A stretch of 64,000 bases of DNA, taken from positions 981,001-1,045,000 of the forward strand of contig JAMXSV010000004.1 of assembly GCA_027559495.1 (NCBI GenBank). The letters are read 5' to 3'. Positions 1 to 13,684 of the stretch are shown here, piece by piece. The translations under genes and the position numbers were made by a program. The first letter of the stretch is position 1; each line of letters starts with the position of its first letter. Origin of the DNA: Aurifilum marmelostoma. Its lineage: Eukaryota > Ascomycota > Sordariomycetes > Diaporthales > Cryphonectriaceae. The notes under the pieces are model-generated. The model was not told the origin of the DNA and did not search any database. It worked only from the letters and a program-made list of their open reading frames with translations.

Positions 1-570
1 CCGCCATTGACCTGTCTGAGAACAAATCTATGTCATGCATGTCTCGCGGAAACTGGAACGGGAAGCCGCATGCTGTATCAGTGAGCAGATATACCCGAGG
101 AAGTCCAGTCGTCCCCAATGACCCTGCCCAGGAACCTCGCTTGGTACGGGTGTCAATCACTGGCTAGGCAAGCACATGTGCGCGGAGCCGAGCGTGCTGG
201 AGTGGCCCTACAGAAGTCCAACAAAAGAGCGCAAGCGAAACCCAGATCATGTTCTCGTTTTTCCTAGATCTCGCCCTCTCCTGTCCTGACATTCTCCTCT
301 CTCCCTCCTCCTCTTGAGAGACCTGTCCATATTACGTATAGACTGTTTTGAGAGACTCGGATCTCTCTCCGACTTCTCTTCCAATTCACCTCTCCTATCT
401 CGCTCTTCCAACTCACTGCCACGCTTTTGGCTCGGGACCAGTATCTTGTTGTCTTCTCGATAAGCACAGGCCCGATATTGACCTTCTCTTCTCACATATG
501 CACACTTCCCTTTAACTCTACCCTCCAATCCAGAACATCACGACTCTCTACGATTGCTCACGCAACGACA
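1..570. other. Upstream region, no gene seen
   Basis: I see no supportable gene here. Positions 270-430 are pyrimidine-rich on the plus strand (TCTC/CTCC-rich), as expected of a fungal promoter or 5' leader for the small spliced gene that begins at 571. Short open frames on both strands are low-complexity and show no family features. Confidence 0.5.
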
Positions 571-1218
571 ATGAGCGACTCTACTGCAGTGAACCAAACC
601 ACCTCGACTGAACACGACAAGACGGACCGTCACCCAGATGGCACTTCTGCTACAGTGGGTGATTCTCGGACCGATGTCTCCCCCGAGGTCCCAGACCCAA
701 GACTTCGGACAGTAAAGAGGAACATCCGGGTCCTTTTGACTGTGCTGAAGAGATATGGTCCGGAGGGTGAGAAGGCCGTCTGCAACCAAGATCTCTTGAT
801 CCATGGAACGCACGTGTGCGTGAAGTGGAGCAACAACTGTACCATTTTTCAAAGCAACCTCAGCTATTGGAGATATCAGGAGGCTCGTCTTCGGAGCCAG
901 CTGGTACAAGTCCACTCGCGGTGCTCTCAAAAGGATTACACGCGCATCTGGGTCGACTATCTTTATTATCCTCTCGACAAGCGCCTCAGCCCCTACAAGC
1001 ATGGAGCAGTCGTCGAGCATTGGCTTGACAACACTGGTAGGTGTCCTCGCACCTCTTCATCGCCTCCGGATTCATATGCATTCTCGTGATATTGCTCTGG
1101 ATGACACTGACACGCCGTCTGGCCCTACGATGCAGATTTCGATGTTCCGCCCACCGATGAATTCTTCCAGGGCGCTCGACGCAGCCGGCGAATCGCCGGA
1201 CTGGATATCGACCAGTGA
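571..1218 (+). CDS. Hypothetical spliced protein, about 182 aa
   Basis: I do not recognise the family. The model has two exons, 571-1036 and 1136-1218. The donor is GTAGGT, a CACTGAC branch-like site lies near 1105, and the acceptor is TGCAG. The exons sum to 549 nt and stay open to a TGA. The start at 571 has a favourable context (ACGACAATGAG). The N-terminal 50 residues are Ser/Thr/Asp-rich and look disordered. The middle, from about residue 50, is mixed with several Trp, Tyr and Cys and looks folded. The last exon is short and ends in an Arg-rich stretch (GARRSRRIAG). No signal peptide or membrane segment is visible. It stands alone beside a 12.6 kb region without genes. The splice pattern and amino-acid composition are the only support, so a chance open frame is possible. 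Confidence 0.45.
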
Positions 1219-2229
1219 TCAGTGTGCCTCACGAGATCCCGTCGGTCTGCGGCTGCCTCAACATATGGGAGAGGAAGGACTGTCAACGTATCATGTCTAT
1301 GTCTCCCTTTCATCCAAAGCCAGGAAGAAAAGAAACGGGTGGTTTTGGAAAGGGCAGCCAGGCGACCGGACACATTGTCTATCGACTGCATCAGCCTACT
1401 ATCTCTCCTTTTTGAACCTTCATTTACTTCTTTTGGCACGGTAATCTTAGGCGCATATTGTTTCTCAGACCTTGTAGCACTGGTGGCTTTACTATCATTT
1501 GCGGTGGACAAGCACGAGACGGGTCGATAACCTAGTAAGTCATCGCTATGGTACACAAAAGGGCGTTGGAAGGGATATGCATAATACTCAGAGTCATGAC
1601 TAAGGCGGCCAAAAGTATCGTTTCTTTTAAGCTTTGACGTCCGGTCTATTCCGGCCGTTATAATAATTGTTCTGGAATGCGAATATCCGAGTTTCTCACT
1701 TATCTCATCTTAAATCTTGACAGACGAATCGTTGTCGAGGAGATTGAGGACGATGACTGTAACATAAATCCGATGCTGGTGACTGTATTGATGATGCTTA
1801 TATCCCGTCCTGGCATACGATTATTCAGTAGCAGTATCATTCGAAAGAATGCCGGTCTGGCTAAGGGTAGGACTGTCTCTATTTCGAAGAGAACACGGGC
1901 AAATACATGGTAGAAGGACCGAGGAAAGAAGGTGGGTGTCCAGACCCAGAGGACGGTCAGCCGCAAGGAGCACGTTACGCTGACCCCACAACCGCCTCGG
2001 ACCTCCTCTACTACCCAGCGTTACAGCGATAGCAGGGGGGAGGGGACAGAGATGGAATGCATTTTTACAGGCTTTGATCTTTTTTATGACAATGCCGCTC
2101 GGCCCAGTATTCGTCGACGGACAAGGTCGTTCCTGTTCGCTGCGTGACTGGTGAGGTGGCAACTCGATGGTGAACCACTCCAGCACCCTGGCTGGCGACC
2201 ACCCATTAGCCAGCGGGACAGAATTCAAT

Positions 2230-3720
2230 GCCAATAGCAGACCGTAGGGACGCTAAATTGCCGTGAAATTTGTGATGAGGTGTTGTTTCGTGGGATGCCC
2301 GAACACCAGACACCCTCCGCTTCACTCGTCAATATCGCCATGTGAAAGCCCTGTAACCTAGAAAGATGTATATACACAAAGCCCAGGACCCGGGAGGATA
2401 CGGATGACCAGAGAAAATGGGTTGGCTTAGCAGCGCAATTCTGGTAGCTGGCGGCGAGGGAAGCTTCGAGATGGCACACCTCTGCAGTCGTGTGGTCTCC
2501 TGAGCAAGCCCGCTGCTCCTTGACGATGGCCTCGGTCTCGTTGGCCCATCTGAAGAGCCAGAACTCTGATGTACAATTCGGTGGGCAGTTCGTCGGAGCT
2601 ACTCGGCGTGGTCAATTATGGCGCAGAAAGAGGCAGTCTCGAGGGGGACACTGGAGTTCATGGCGTCGGGAATGTTGCTGATATCTGCGGGTCAAACGAG
2701 CCCAAGGGCGATGGCGGGCGGTCTAGGCATAGTAGAGCGATGGGGGCGTAAGCTAGACCATCAAATTCAAGGGTTGCTATCGTCCCAGCCTCGTGCTGTG
2801 GAGGGGATATAGTCGTCGCAGATATGTTGTCGTCATGACTGATGTTGCTGTCGTGGGCTGGCAGTAGACTACATAGGAGCAGTCTCAAATTGTGGGCTAT
2901 GTGGTCAGAGTCGTCAGCCTTGAGGACCTCGAGCTGAGTAGGTTGCGTTCCAGGGCTTCGATTTGGAACCCCAGCCAAGGGTCGAGTCGATGAGGATCCA
3001 CCTGCAACTGGCCACCCTCGAGCACTTCAACTTGAACAAAGCAGCCTGCCACCTGCTAGGCGTAAGCAGAGAAGAGGTATTCTAGGGTAGCCAGCACTGC
3101 TGTGATGAAAAGGCCAAGGTCTGAAGTTAAAGGCGGGGAAGCAGATGAATTGCGACCCTGTCAAGAGAGAGGCGTGGTATGGCGGTATTGCTTCGGCTGG
3201 GTCAATCTCGTTGTTGATAGTGTTTATGATCTGCGGCCCTCTTGACATCATCTTGCAGCTCGTCGATATCGTCTTCAGGGGACGTCTGTCAACACTCGGC
3301 TTGTCTGTTCTTCGAATGGAAGTTTTAACTGGTGGTCGGTTGAGTTCCGCAGGAGGTGAGGTTCGACGAACGCACGAGCTCGGCCACAGCTGGGGAGGTT
3401 TTGGGTCGGGTTATCTTGCAGCACGTTCTCCGAATGTCGTTGGTGACTCGGGATCTGGTGCCTTGCAAAGCCGCGATCTTGTCAAAACTTTGGAGGGAAG
3501 TTGCAGAGAGTCTGAAGAACCCATCGAAAAGGCCAGATTGGGGGATGTCGATCGCCAAAGCTGTCGTTGAAGTGGAGCGGGAGAGGCAGTAGGGTGCAAT
3601 CTCGAAGGAATGGGCTCCCCCCTTGTATTTTCGGCGGCATGCGAGCGCCACCACGGCCGCGAGAGCCCAGGCGAATCCTCTTCGAAACCGACTCTGAAAA
3701 CGCTCTGGATGTCAGCATGA
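2230..3720 (-). pseudogene. Possible degenerate protein-coding remnant
   Basis: The minus strand shows coding-like fragments in different frames that do not join into one gene. One near 3690-3640 contains a hydrophobic stretch (AWALAAVVALAC). Another near 3130-3060 reads FITAVLATLEYLF just before a stop. A third near 2580-2430 has regularly spaced cysteines (NCPPNC, then further Cys) like a small secreted protein. Some junctions carry no usable splice sites. It could be a decayed membrane or secreted protein gene, a gene with many small introns that I cannot resolve, or chance. I assign no family. Confidence 0.2.
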
Positions 3721-5656
3721 TGTGAAAAGATGTTGGAGATAAATAAGGCTCAAGGATCCCATCTTGGTTCCATTAACAAGAGTTTTGTTGTATACCCTCC
3801 TACTTACCTCTCTGCTTCATTGGCTCTGGCAGCGGTGTCCAAGTCAGCCCTGCACTTGGTAGGTAGCCTTCCCGCCAGGGCTACTACCACAATTCCAAAC
3901 TCGACGAACACCGACTATGCCCTACCCAAATCCCCAAGATTGCATCTTCCCAAGGCAATCAATTGTGACAAAACCAATTGCATCCTTCTAACAACCTAAT
4001 GCAGATGTGCGTCGAGTTCAGCAGCGCCCAGTAAGCTCTGCAGCAACCGCCTGTAGACCAGGCATCCATCACAGCAGCATTCTGCTTAGCATCCTGATCA
4101 TTTGTCTCCACCACTCTCTCCCCCTCAAATCGATCTCAGCAGCCTTTGTGTTATCATGAGGCTCATCAATATATTTCTGAGAGCTTTGGGCGAGAATAGA
4201 GCATGTTACTCACTTGTGCACATGAGGTGCAAGCAGAGCTGCAGGTCCTCAAAGAGGAAGTGCCCCACGCCGCCGTAGCCTTCCTCCCCGTTCTAGCACC
4301 GCCCAAATTCCCAGGCAGCAGGCTTTGCAGATCAACACCTGACTGGGGGAGTCGAACCTACCTCAAGAGAGAGAAAAGATCTCTATCATGAATCACTCAG
4401 GGCAAGACCAAGATCATGCAGGCCTCGGGTCAACAAGAAGCTCGTGCTTTCTAAGATAAGTCATACCTCAGCTCCTACCCTCCCCCAAGATATCACAAGG
4501 AGAAGCAGAAGCTAGAGGCTCAAGTCTCAGTTGTCCCCTGAAGGAACAGATAAATGTTTTCAATTTGGCTAAACAACCAGCTCCTCATCAAATCTTGCTC
4601 AAAGCTTTCCTGTCATACACTGGCATAATGTTTTGGAGTCTTTGTGTTCCCCTTTCCACAGTGTGCCTATAACCTACAAGGCTTACCTAACAGCAACAGG
4701 AATTAGCTTCCCGTGTCGTGACCACAACATAGCTAAAGCATGCTAGAAGGTTCTGGACACTGCATTGAGGTAAGTCGCTATTGCCTACCTGGAAGAGTAG
4801 ATACTGTGCCTGTCCATAAATACCTTGCCTCTCCCCTCTCGCCTACCCAAGTCTCACTCTTGTCCTCTTCCTCTCTTCATCCTTCAACGCGTCCAGCGTC
4901 CACCCTCATTCTTTCCTCGTTCGAAGACCCAGAATCACCTCTGTCCAGATTCCGTCGCTGTTGGTGCTGCAATAGAAGCTGGAGACCTTCGATGGTCTCG
5001 GCTGCTCTTCCTCCAACTGTCAGTGCAGAAGCATGCAGCACAAGCCATCACCTTCTTTCCACCTGAACTGACAATCTCTGTTCCAGTCTCCAGTTCCTGG
5101 ACCGCAATCACCTTCAGCTGTAGCAGACACGGGCAAGATGACCTCAGGGTGCGATTAGCATGGAGTAAAATCCCTCATCCAGAGCAGAGATGCTCTCGTC
5201 ACGTCCTTCCTGATGAGTGCGCATGACCTGTCCGGCTGACAATCTCGCTCTTCAGCTCACAGTAACCACAAGACTGCCGCCACCATGCCGTGACATCCCC
5301 CAGGGATTACCTTGATGTACAGAACCGAGACCACATCAGTCGCATTTGTGACAATATTTGTGCTCTGTATCTGACAGGGTAACCACAGGGCTATGCCCAG
5401 CACATCGCCAGGCCCGTGTAGAGAGTAAAAGCGGCCAAGGTGAGTAGAAAGCTCCTGTGGACACACTGTGGCTCACATCTCGAAGAGCCTGCCTCAGTAT
5501 ATAAGCACGCCTTGCTGACTTTTCTGCACGTCTGCAGCCAGCTCTTTGTTCCTGGACCGAGACAACCTCGCACTTCGAGCCTGTCACCATCGCTGAGGCT
5601 ACATTTGTATGGTGGAGATCGCGGCGCAGAGGATGGAGGGAGTGGGAGAAGAGGAA

Positions 5657-5842
5657 GGTGGCGGTCAACTGACCGCCACCAACTCATCCCTCTTTCTGCC
5701 TCCTCCCTCACGCTGACCGTCACCAACTCGCGTCTTCCGCTGGGAAGGGGGGGGAGGGAGAGGGAAAGGAGGTGGCGGCCAGCTGACCGCCACCAACTCA
5801 TTCGCTCTCCCTCGTCCCTTCAAACTGACCGCCACCAACTCA
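5657..5842. repeat. Four copies of an 18-bp motif, two with inverted arms
   Basis: The motif CTGACCGCCACCAACTCA, with small variants, occurs at about 5669, 5713, 5783 and 5825. The first copy is preceded by its own complement, giving GGTGGCGGTCA / TGACCGCCACC arms of 11 bp around a 2-bp centre (5657-5680). The third copy has the same arrangement with one mismatch (5771-5794). Spacing is 40-70 bp and the intervening DNA is unrelated. The origin (decayed tandem duplication or protein-binding sites) is unknown. Confidence 0.75.
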
Positions 5843-5904
5843 AGTGTTGCGGTCTGGCTCCCTTTCCCCTGCTACGGAGAAGGTTTCTGACCAACACAAC
5901 CACA

Positions 5905-5927
5905 CCCCCCCCCCCCCCTTTTTTTTT
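5905..5927 (+). repeat. C14-T9 homopolymer tract
   Basis: Fourteen C are followed directly by nine T. Similar C/G runs of about ten or more recur through the window (for example near 15670, 16000, 34790 and 49620), and their lengths should be treated as uncertain. Confidence 0.8.
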
Positions 5928-8900
5928 ACAAATATATGTGTATGTATCTTCCTCTCTCGTCCGTCTTGCTGCTCGAGACCAATTTGACAAGTTGTGTCCT
6001 CTTATCCTCCTTCTTGTTTCTGTTGTTCTTGCTTTCTCTGCCGTCGGAGGCGACTCTGTAGGAGTGATAGGGGTTTGAAGGTGATTTGATGTCGTTTAGA
6101 GTCGACGTGGAAGATGAGTGGCGGTCAATTGGGTTGGGGGATTGTCTTCATTTGCTGTCAGCCAGTTTGTCTCAAGATAGCAGAATATCAACCAGAATTC
6201 TGCCAACCATATGGCCTTTGAGCTGTGTCATCTGGATCTGTTATCATTGGCATCATTGTTGTGGCATTCATTGTCAGACAAAGTAGTAGACAAACACCCT
6301 GTTGGCTGGTCGTCTTGTGGGCCGGCTCTGCAACAGGAGCTGCTTTGGTGGAAGGTCGGGGACCAGTGAAGGGGCCAATGGCTAGTGGAAGAAGCTGCGA
6401 ATACACAGACAATGTGGTTCACTTTGCCAATTCCTACAGACCTCTGGCTGTAGAGCCTTGAGACCGCACACTAGGTGCCAAAGATTCAGCGTTCTGACCA
6501 TTGCTATGGTTATCGTTGAGAATAGAGGCATTTCTATGCCTGGAGTCGAAGGATGGTGAAGCTCAGGTAGCTGGGAATGGGAGACGAGAGGTGCATTACC
6601 TAGACTCTAGTCAACATCCAATACCATATCTTCAAGCGCCCAAGAATCATTATCCACAGTGTCTCTTCGCTCCAGGCCAACATTGACCGGTATGTTTTCT
6701 TGACTTCTAGAATCATTGATTGTTATGAATATCAGACAAGTGATGCTTACTCTTCATTCGCTGATGTCCACTTCCTGCACCCAGAGAGGCGTGGCCAGCC
6801 TGACACCACCACGCATGACTGCGCAAGCTTCCGTTCCCGCGCCTCTCGAGTACATTGTTCCAGAAAATAACGCTCCCAAGGTGCATACAATAGCAACATG
6901 TGCCACTATCGACAGGCTCTACAGTCTCATGCATTGGGATCATAAAGATTGTATACGCAACGTATCTTTTGCGTTGTGAAGAAGGCTCGTGCTGACGTCC
7001 AAAGTTGGGTGGCGATGGCTGGGTGTCGTCTTGTCACTATGGATCGTAGTCAAAGAGTCATAGCTGAAGCTGGGATTTCAATCGTGATGAGGATAGGCCG
7101 AGAAGGAGGTGATAGCGAATCGATTCTTGAAGAGTGTCGCGGACGTGGAGACGTTGTTGTTGGTGGTGTAGTGGAAGAAGACTTGTTGACTACCCCGGGT
7201 TTCGCCCCCTCAACTCCTCCAACCGATGTATGGTCCTCGCCAGTGCACAACGCCATCCGGCATAGACATTCTTGTTGCCCCGTGCTACCAGCGTCGGCCA
7301 TGTCAACGAAGCGACGGCGGAAGAGGGCGGAAGCCGATGATGCGGCGGCGGCGGCAAAGAGGGCAGACGCCAAACGACGACGAAGAGGCCGTGGCAATGC
7401 CTGCCGTCGACAGAAGAAGGGGAAAGTTGCGTTCTCGTCCTCGCTGCCGAGATGACTTTGTCTCTGCTCCCTCTCTCTCACAAAAGTGATTGTGACTTCA
7501 ACGGCGGGCCGAGGCTGTGGCCCCCGGGGGGGGAGGAGGAGGAGATACTGGTTCAATATTAGTCTTGTCTAGACTACCAATATGTCTCCATCTGCATCTG
7601 CCACTCCCATCAAGTCTCGCCCTCTGCTGTGCAGATGTTGGATATGTCCGGTGCCGCTTAGTCGGAACAGCAGTGGTGACACCCCTCCGGGGGGGGGGCG
7701 CGTGCTTGGAATGGACGATCTGTACAGCATATCGCCACGCTCTTGAGTGCAGACAGGGCTGCGCATTTGTCGAACTCGGTCGTCTCCGGGGCGAGGCATC
7801 AGGATGGCATGAGTCGATCGCAGATGAGGAATGAACAGAGCTGCAGTGCCTGAAAAGGCCCGTAAGAAGTCGACTGCCGCCACCAAAGGCATCTCAGTAA
7901 TGAACCCTTCGACACGACATCACAACTTTCTATGTCGTACGTCCGGCACGATATGAGACAGGCCATGAGGTAGGCTGCGGTCGCTCGGCGTTGAGGTAGT
8001 GTGTTGACAGCGTCTCGGTCGTGATGGTTTGCACATGTTGGATTAATGGCTCAGGTGCAGTTCAGCTGTGACAGGCAGATCAGCTATCTGCCGCTGGCTA
8101 GAGGCAGCGCAGCAAGTTAACTCTATCCAGGCTTGCTCATACCCACATCTTGTGCTGGAATATCTGGCTTTGAAGTGGCAATGATCATAATGAGATATGA
8201 GCAAAAAGACAGTTGATGGGAATTGGTTGCTTTGTTTACTTCCTAGCAGTGATTCACCAGGCTGGGAGGAATCAAGCTAGTGCCAGTAATACAGAGGGCC
8301 CTTCAGAGGGTCCAGCTGGGGAGGAGAGCCCCTATCAGTACTGTGGACCTCTCGAACCCCGCCCCAGTGTGCACTCTGTGCCCCTTGCAATGATCCCTCT
8401 TTAATGCCGCACGCTTCCTTCTCTTTTTCTCCTCATCAATGTCGTCAGCCCTTGTCAATACTAGAGAGGCATTGCGATGTCTTCTTTCCTGAATACTATA
8501 GGACTAGTCGACACATGTCTTGCTTTTGACAAAGCCGATACAAAAAACTCTATTGTATTCCCTAAGGTGTCTAAGATGAAATTGCTAGGGAGGCCCTCTC
8601 CTTCTCTGCCCTGTAATCTAAAGTTGAAGTAACAGACCCTTTTTCTCAAACACATACCACCGTACTGTATGCATGGTATTTAATATCACATGCTTTGTTG
8701 CCCATCGAGATATTATTCGGAATATGAACTTGCTATATTGGGTCTATTCAGTCTCAAATCCCCCAATATCTGTAAATTTTGTCAATTCCTCTGTTAATTA
8801 GTCTGTCCTTTTCTTGCCTTTCCTTTTCTCTGTTGCACCTCGGTTCAGATCGATGGTCCGATCAAGAAAATGGTCGAACATAAGCCAGAGAGGACTGGCA

Positions 8901-11900
8901 CATGGTACGAGAGGAGGACAACATCAGCCGATCGCACATACTGCCCGCAGCTGATGTACGGCGTCCTCCATTTGCTTCTTGGGATAGGAGAGACCCGTCA
9001 ATTTTATATGCCAAAGTCCGAAGTCTCTTACAGTTGAATCAGGCGTATGAGTCTTCACTGAACGTCTGCGCAACGATCCCCTGAAACCCTAATATACCCT
9101 GATACTACAGGACCGTCTTGCATATACAAGTTTCTGAGCATACATTCAACTATCGCTCAACCCTTCCATTTCTTTTCCACTGTGTCTCATGATATTTTTC
9201 TCTTGCTCTTCTTCTTGGTCTCCTTTTGAAAGTGCTGCCAGTTCTCCAACCTTGGAATTAAGCAGGAATGTAGTTTGCAACTTAGTAACCCTAGTCACGG
9301 CCTGACGGGACAAGAAGTGGAGACGCACTCCGAGCTGCATGGTCGCATGAAAGGGATGACGATCTGCCCTAATTTTTTCGAGATCCACTCACGAACCCGC
9401 AAGCGTGTCGCTCAAATTCCGACCTCAAAAAAAACCAACGCCAGAAATTTCACACCCACCTGTACCAGCATCACGATGGGCACTGGTGCAGCATAGGATA
9501 AGGCCAAGACCACCCTCAGGCGTGGCCTGGCAAGACCGGTCCTGCTCCCGTCGATGACAGTGATGTTCCTCTCCCAATACCACAGGATGATTCAGGCAGC
9601 CTCTGATAGCAGGCCGGTAAGTGTCTTCTCCCGAAGGCGGCTTCAGGTCCCTTTGCTGCGATACTACCTTCTTTCCCATTCCCTCGTTAGGCCTCTTCAT
9701 GATGATCAACCTTTTTATAATGGACGACTTCCTAGCCACAATGTGCGGAAATCAGGTTTTCCATGTCTGACTGAGAGGCGTCACTACCCATCTGCTCCAG
9801 CATTCTACACTCTAGTTGAACCTGAGAGCGGGCGGCTGACAAGACTATAGGATGAACCACTGGAATGATGGCACGCATCTGGTTCTCAGCTTTCAGGGAC
9901 CGAATGATGACGCGCCTCTGACGCGCCGGTCCCCGGACCGAGACACCTTTTGCTCCGGCTCTAGACGTCCCATGTCCCGTTCCACGAGCCGTTCCACGAG
10001 AAAGAGATTGCTAGCACAAGTCACCAGACTACTCCTTGTCGCTCACGGCCCGGCACGCTGGCAGGTTGTCCTCGGCATGGTCTGTCATCGATGCCGAAGT
10101 ACGGAGGCTTGCGCGTGGCCGAGTGAGTCGTCGGCACGAGTGTGACATCATCATTCCAGGATCCACCCTGTGTCTGTCTGATATGCCTCAGGTGTCGTAC
10201 GAAGAGTCTCAATGGTTCCTATCGTTGCACGTCACCTAGCTAGGATTCCGACGTGTCACAGTTAGTCTGATGCAGACGTGCTGAAGCGATAGGGCGTGGT
10301 CATGCCGCCGCAGGGGACCGGCTTCAGCTGGTTGTGCTCTCAAAGGTGTCCTCGCCACGGGTTTGTTGGATGTGCCTCGCCTGAGGCTCCTGCTGCCTTC
10401 CTTGGCCGTTCAAGTTACATTCGGGTTTCTTGGACTGCCCTGCTCTGTTGCGAATGCTTGCCCAAACACCAGGCAGACATGTGCGCCGCGCTGTATCTTT
10501 CGAGGCTGTTGAAGCTACCGAGACCTGCCGGATCGTGTCGGATGCATTGCTGAGCAGCCCCGGGGCCAAAGCAAAGACGTCGTGGTCTACACCAGATGTC
10601 TTGATTGAGGGGCTGCGGAAAGCTGATCAGAAGCCACACAGCGGGTGTAGCCTGTCAAGATCCGGCCAGCTGGGCATTTTACTGACCTTGTGATATGCGA
10701 AGGCAGCGGACAAGTGCCCACAGGATGTTAACGTTCTTCTTCTTCAGAGAGCCAAATGCATTCGTCTTGGACTGATAGGAAGACAAGGGGCATGTTCATT
10801 AGGCGTGCTGCTGAATCGCCGGCCTGCGAAATTCTTTGGTCAAGACTCTGGAAGACATGACCAGGACACGAGGAGGCTGACGCTGGGCCGAGGCCTCGAT
10901 CATGATCACAGCAGCTTCGACATCTTGTATGGGAAAAAACACACGTAGATACCCGCAATAGCCAAGGGATTGCGTCGGATGCAAATATCATGGTGTTAAA
11001 TGGAACACTTAGGTACAGCACCGTCTTGATCTTGGATCAAAGGCTCAGACGCCGTCCATGTCTCGGTGTCTTCCGTAGACCTTCACGAGACACCGTTGTC
11101 CTTTTCCTACGTTCCTAGTCTTGGGCTTTCGAGGCGGGTCGACCTGAGGGATTGCTTGCCTGCAGACTACCAGCTCCTCGCGAACCGTCAGCACAATATT
11201 CCCCTCATATTCAGGACCTCCCCCGATCGTGGCTCGTTACTATCTGTCGGATCCCGGATCACGGTAGAGGGACGGCAAGCTGGGACCGAGATGTTATCAC
11301 GCTCTCGTGTGCCTCGCGTGGCACGATCGGTTTGGGCAGGTCCACTCGTGATCTGTTCGTATAGGGGCATTTTATTCTCTTCTCAGCCTTGCGCGACGGC
11401 AATGGTGGTGTTCGGAAGGTGGATATAGTCGGGCTGGATCCAAATCCTCGCTTGGATGCCGGCCACTACCACTAAGAAGGCCACTTTCTGCTTTCTGTTG
11501 TTTGTAGGGGCCTCTCCAGCAATCCTGGCTTGGGTCAGTAGTATTGTCTGCGTTTTGCGGTGGGAGCCAGAGCGGATTAGCCATCTATACCCAGTATATT
11601 GGAAAGTATCTCAGCCCTCACACCTGTGTAGGCTTCGCAGAATCTCCAGTATAGGAAGTCATGGATAGGTGGGGAGGGGGGGGGCTGCAGGCATGGGATG
11701 GCCCGGGGGTCGGGACAAAAGTCTTGCTGAGCTTCCCCTATTCCTCAACCAACCACAAACACAACCTTTCTTGCTTTGATCCATACTGTAAAGTGTCTGC
11801 TGTATTCTACAACCCTGCTCATGACAAAATAATACGGAGGCCCAACTACCGCGGGGCTCAGCCAGGCTGGGGTTGGTATGGGTCACCAAGGCTCAGAACA

Positions 11901-13646
11901 CCCATGCATGCGTCCGTTTGCTTCTGTACAGGGTGAGCATATCTCCACGGTTCCCATCGCCCTTCTCTCTCTCCCACAGACTCTCTCTCTTTGTTCTTTC
12001 TTCTTCCTCCCACCCCATCTGCCCATCCCTTTCCTTGTCAAGGCCCTCAGTAGGCATTCCTTTCCTGAGACAACAAGATATGCAAAGCCACTTCAGTCTA
12101 CCTCGGCGAATTTCATCACTTTCCACGGGATGCTGCTGATCATCTGGCTACACAAACATCTCAAGAACAAACCTGCATACTACTAGTGGTGGTGGCGTGT
12201 TTGAGCCTCTGCCGTTCTCGTTGTGGAGGTGTGGATCGGCATTGTGGATCTCCCGTCGGTGTCGTAGGGGTTCTGCTTTGATGGCCCTGTCCCTGTCCCT
12301 TGGGCAGTGTCTGGGATGCTGGCTTCCTGGCCTACTAGCGCTCTCTGCCCACACGAGCAGCCACTGGCAGCCTACAGTAGCACGCCTAGGTGTGTGTGCA
12401 AAAGGCACACTTCAATTGCCGGCGTGACGAGCAGATCCCGAGAAGTCAAGGGAGACGATGAGTGTTCGAGTCTGTTCCAGGAAAAGAAAAGAAATAAACG
12501 GATTGCAAGGGAATTGGGGTGGGGATCGAGAGAGGCTCTTGAGAGAAACCAAGTCAGGCTTGTAGCTCGTCTCTGGGGCAGACCATTTCTACATACTTGT
12601 AGTACGGTACTATGGTGAAGTATTACTATGTACAGAGAGAATCTCCCCAGAGGGCGGGGCAGCGTGATCCGCGACTCCACACAACATACATGAATACTAT
12701 GTACGCAACGGTCGACCGACTGCACCTTGCCTCAACCCCATGGAAATCAAGTTGCCAATATGTCACCCATCAGGTGCGGCAAGACTTCGTCGGGGCACTT
12801 TCTTGTTGCAAGAATTCTGGAGAAGAAGAGGAATAAAGGACCGCCACGAGTGATGGACAGCAACGATGGTGCCCGACGGCCCCCGCCGACCCACACCAGC
12901 ACACCACCACGAGCAGAACTCATGCATGGCCTAAAGTAGAAGCAAACATTCTCTGCACACATCAATATACCTGGCTTGTACCGCCTCGCGTATACGAGTG
13001 GGCGTCTCGCCCAACTGCGACCTCCTCCTCCAATGGCAGGCAAGTGATTTGCTTCTGCTGCTGAGTTGTCTCACCGTCCTGTGGGTACGTTATCTGGTAC
13101 CACCCGAGGGGTCAGCTGTCTTGTTCAGAGATGTATACTCGGCGAGTACTCCAAGGAGGAGGGGGAGGGGATGGACAGCTGAGAGGACGCGGCACGCCCC
13201 TCCTTTCTCCCCTCCAAAGTGCTGGGTACATTTCAAACATACTGACGCTGCTGGGCTCCTATCTGCTTCGACCTCGGAACCGGAATCAGGTCGATGAGAC
13301 GCTCCCGTCAAGAGAGCTTGTCCCATCCTGACGGCCGTGGGGGATGGGATCATAACCGCGGACGTGAAAGCGACACTCCTGCCCTCTTTCTTTTGGAAGT
13401 GAAGCCACCAGAACTATCATTCGTGCATAATTCCCTCGAGGCGATCATGCTGTACTCAGTGCTACTTTTGCCATATTCTCGTCGAAGAATACAACGCACA
13501 GCCTCTGAAGTCATTGTGCCGTGTGTGCATGCCTAGCTAGCAGGGGCTCGGCGGGCGAATAGAGTGAAGGCATCCTCGTTTGTACATGAAGACGCGCTTG
13601 AACGATCGCTCACTACAACGTGGACTTTCTCGTCTATTAAAACCCC

Positions 13647-13684
13647 TCCCTCCTCCTCCTCCTCCTCCTCCTCCTCCTCCTCTT
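13647..13684 (+). repeat. (CTC)n microsatellite in the leader of the 13.8 kb gene
   Basis: About twelve CTC/TCC units lie 120 bp upstream of the ATG at 13805. They produce a spurious poly-Pro frame on the plus strand. They most likely belong to the pyrimidine-rich promoter or 5' leader. Confidence 0.85.

Noticed and set aside
4330..4370. tRNA-like GGTTCGACTCC on the minus strand
   Set aside because: The five bases on each side are not complementary, and no cloverleaf is possible in the surrounding 75 bases.
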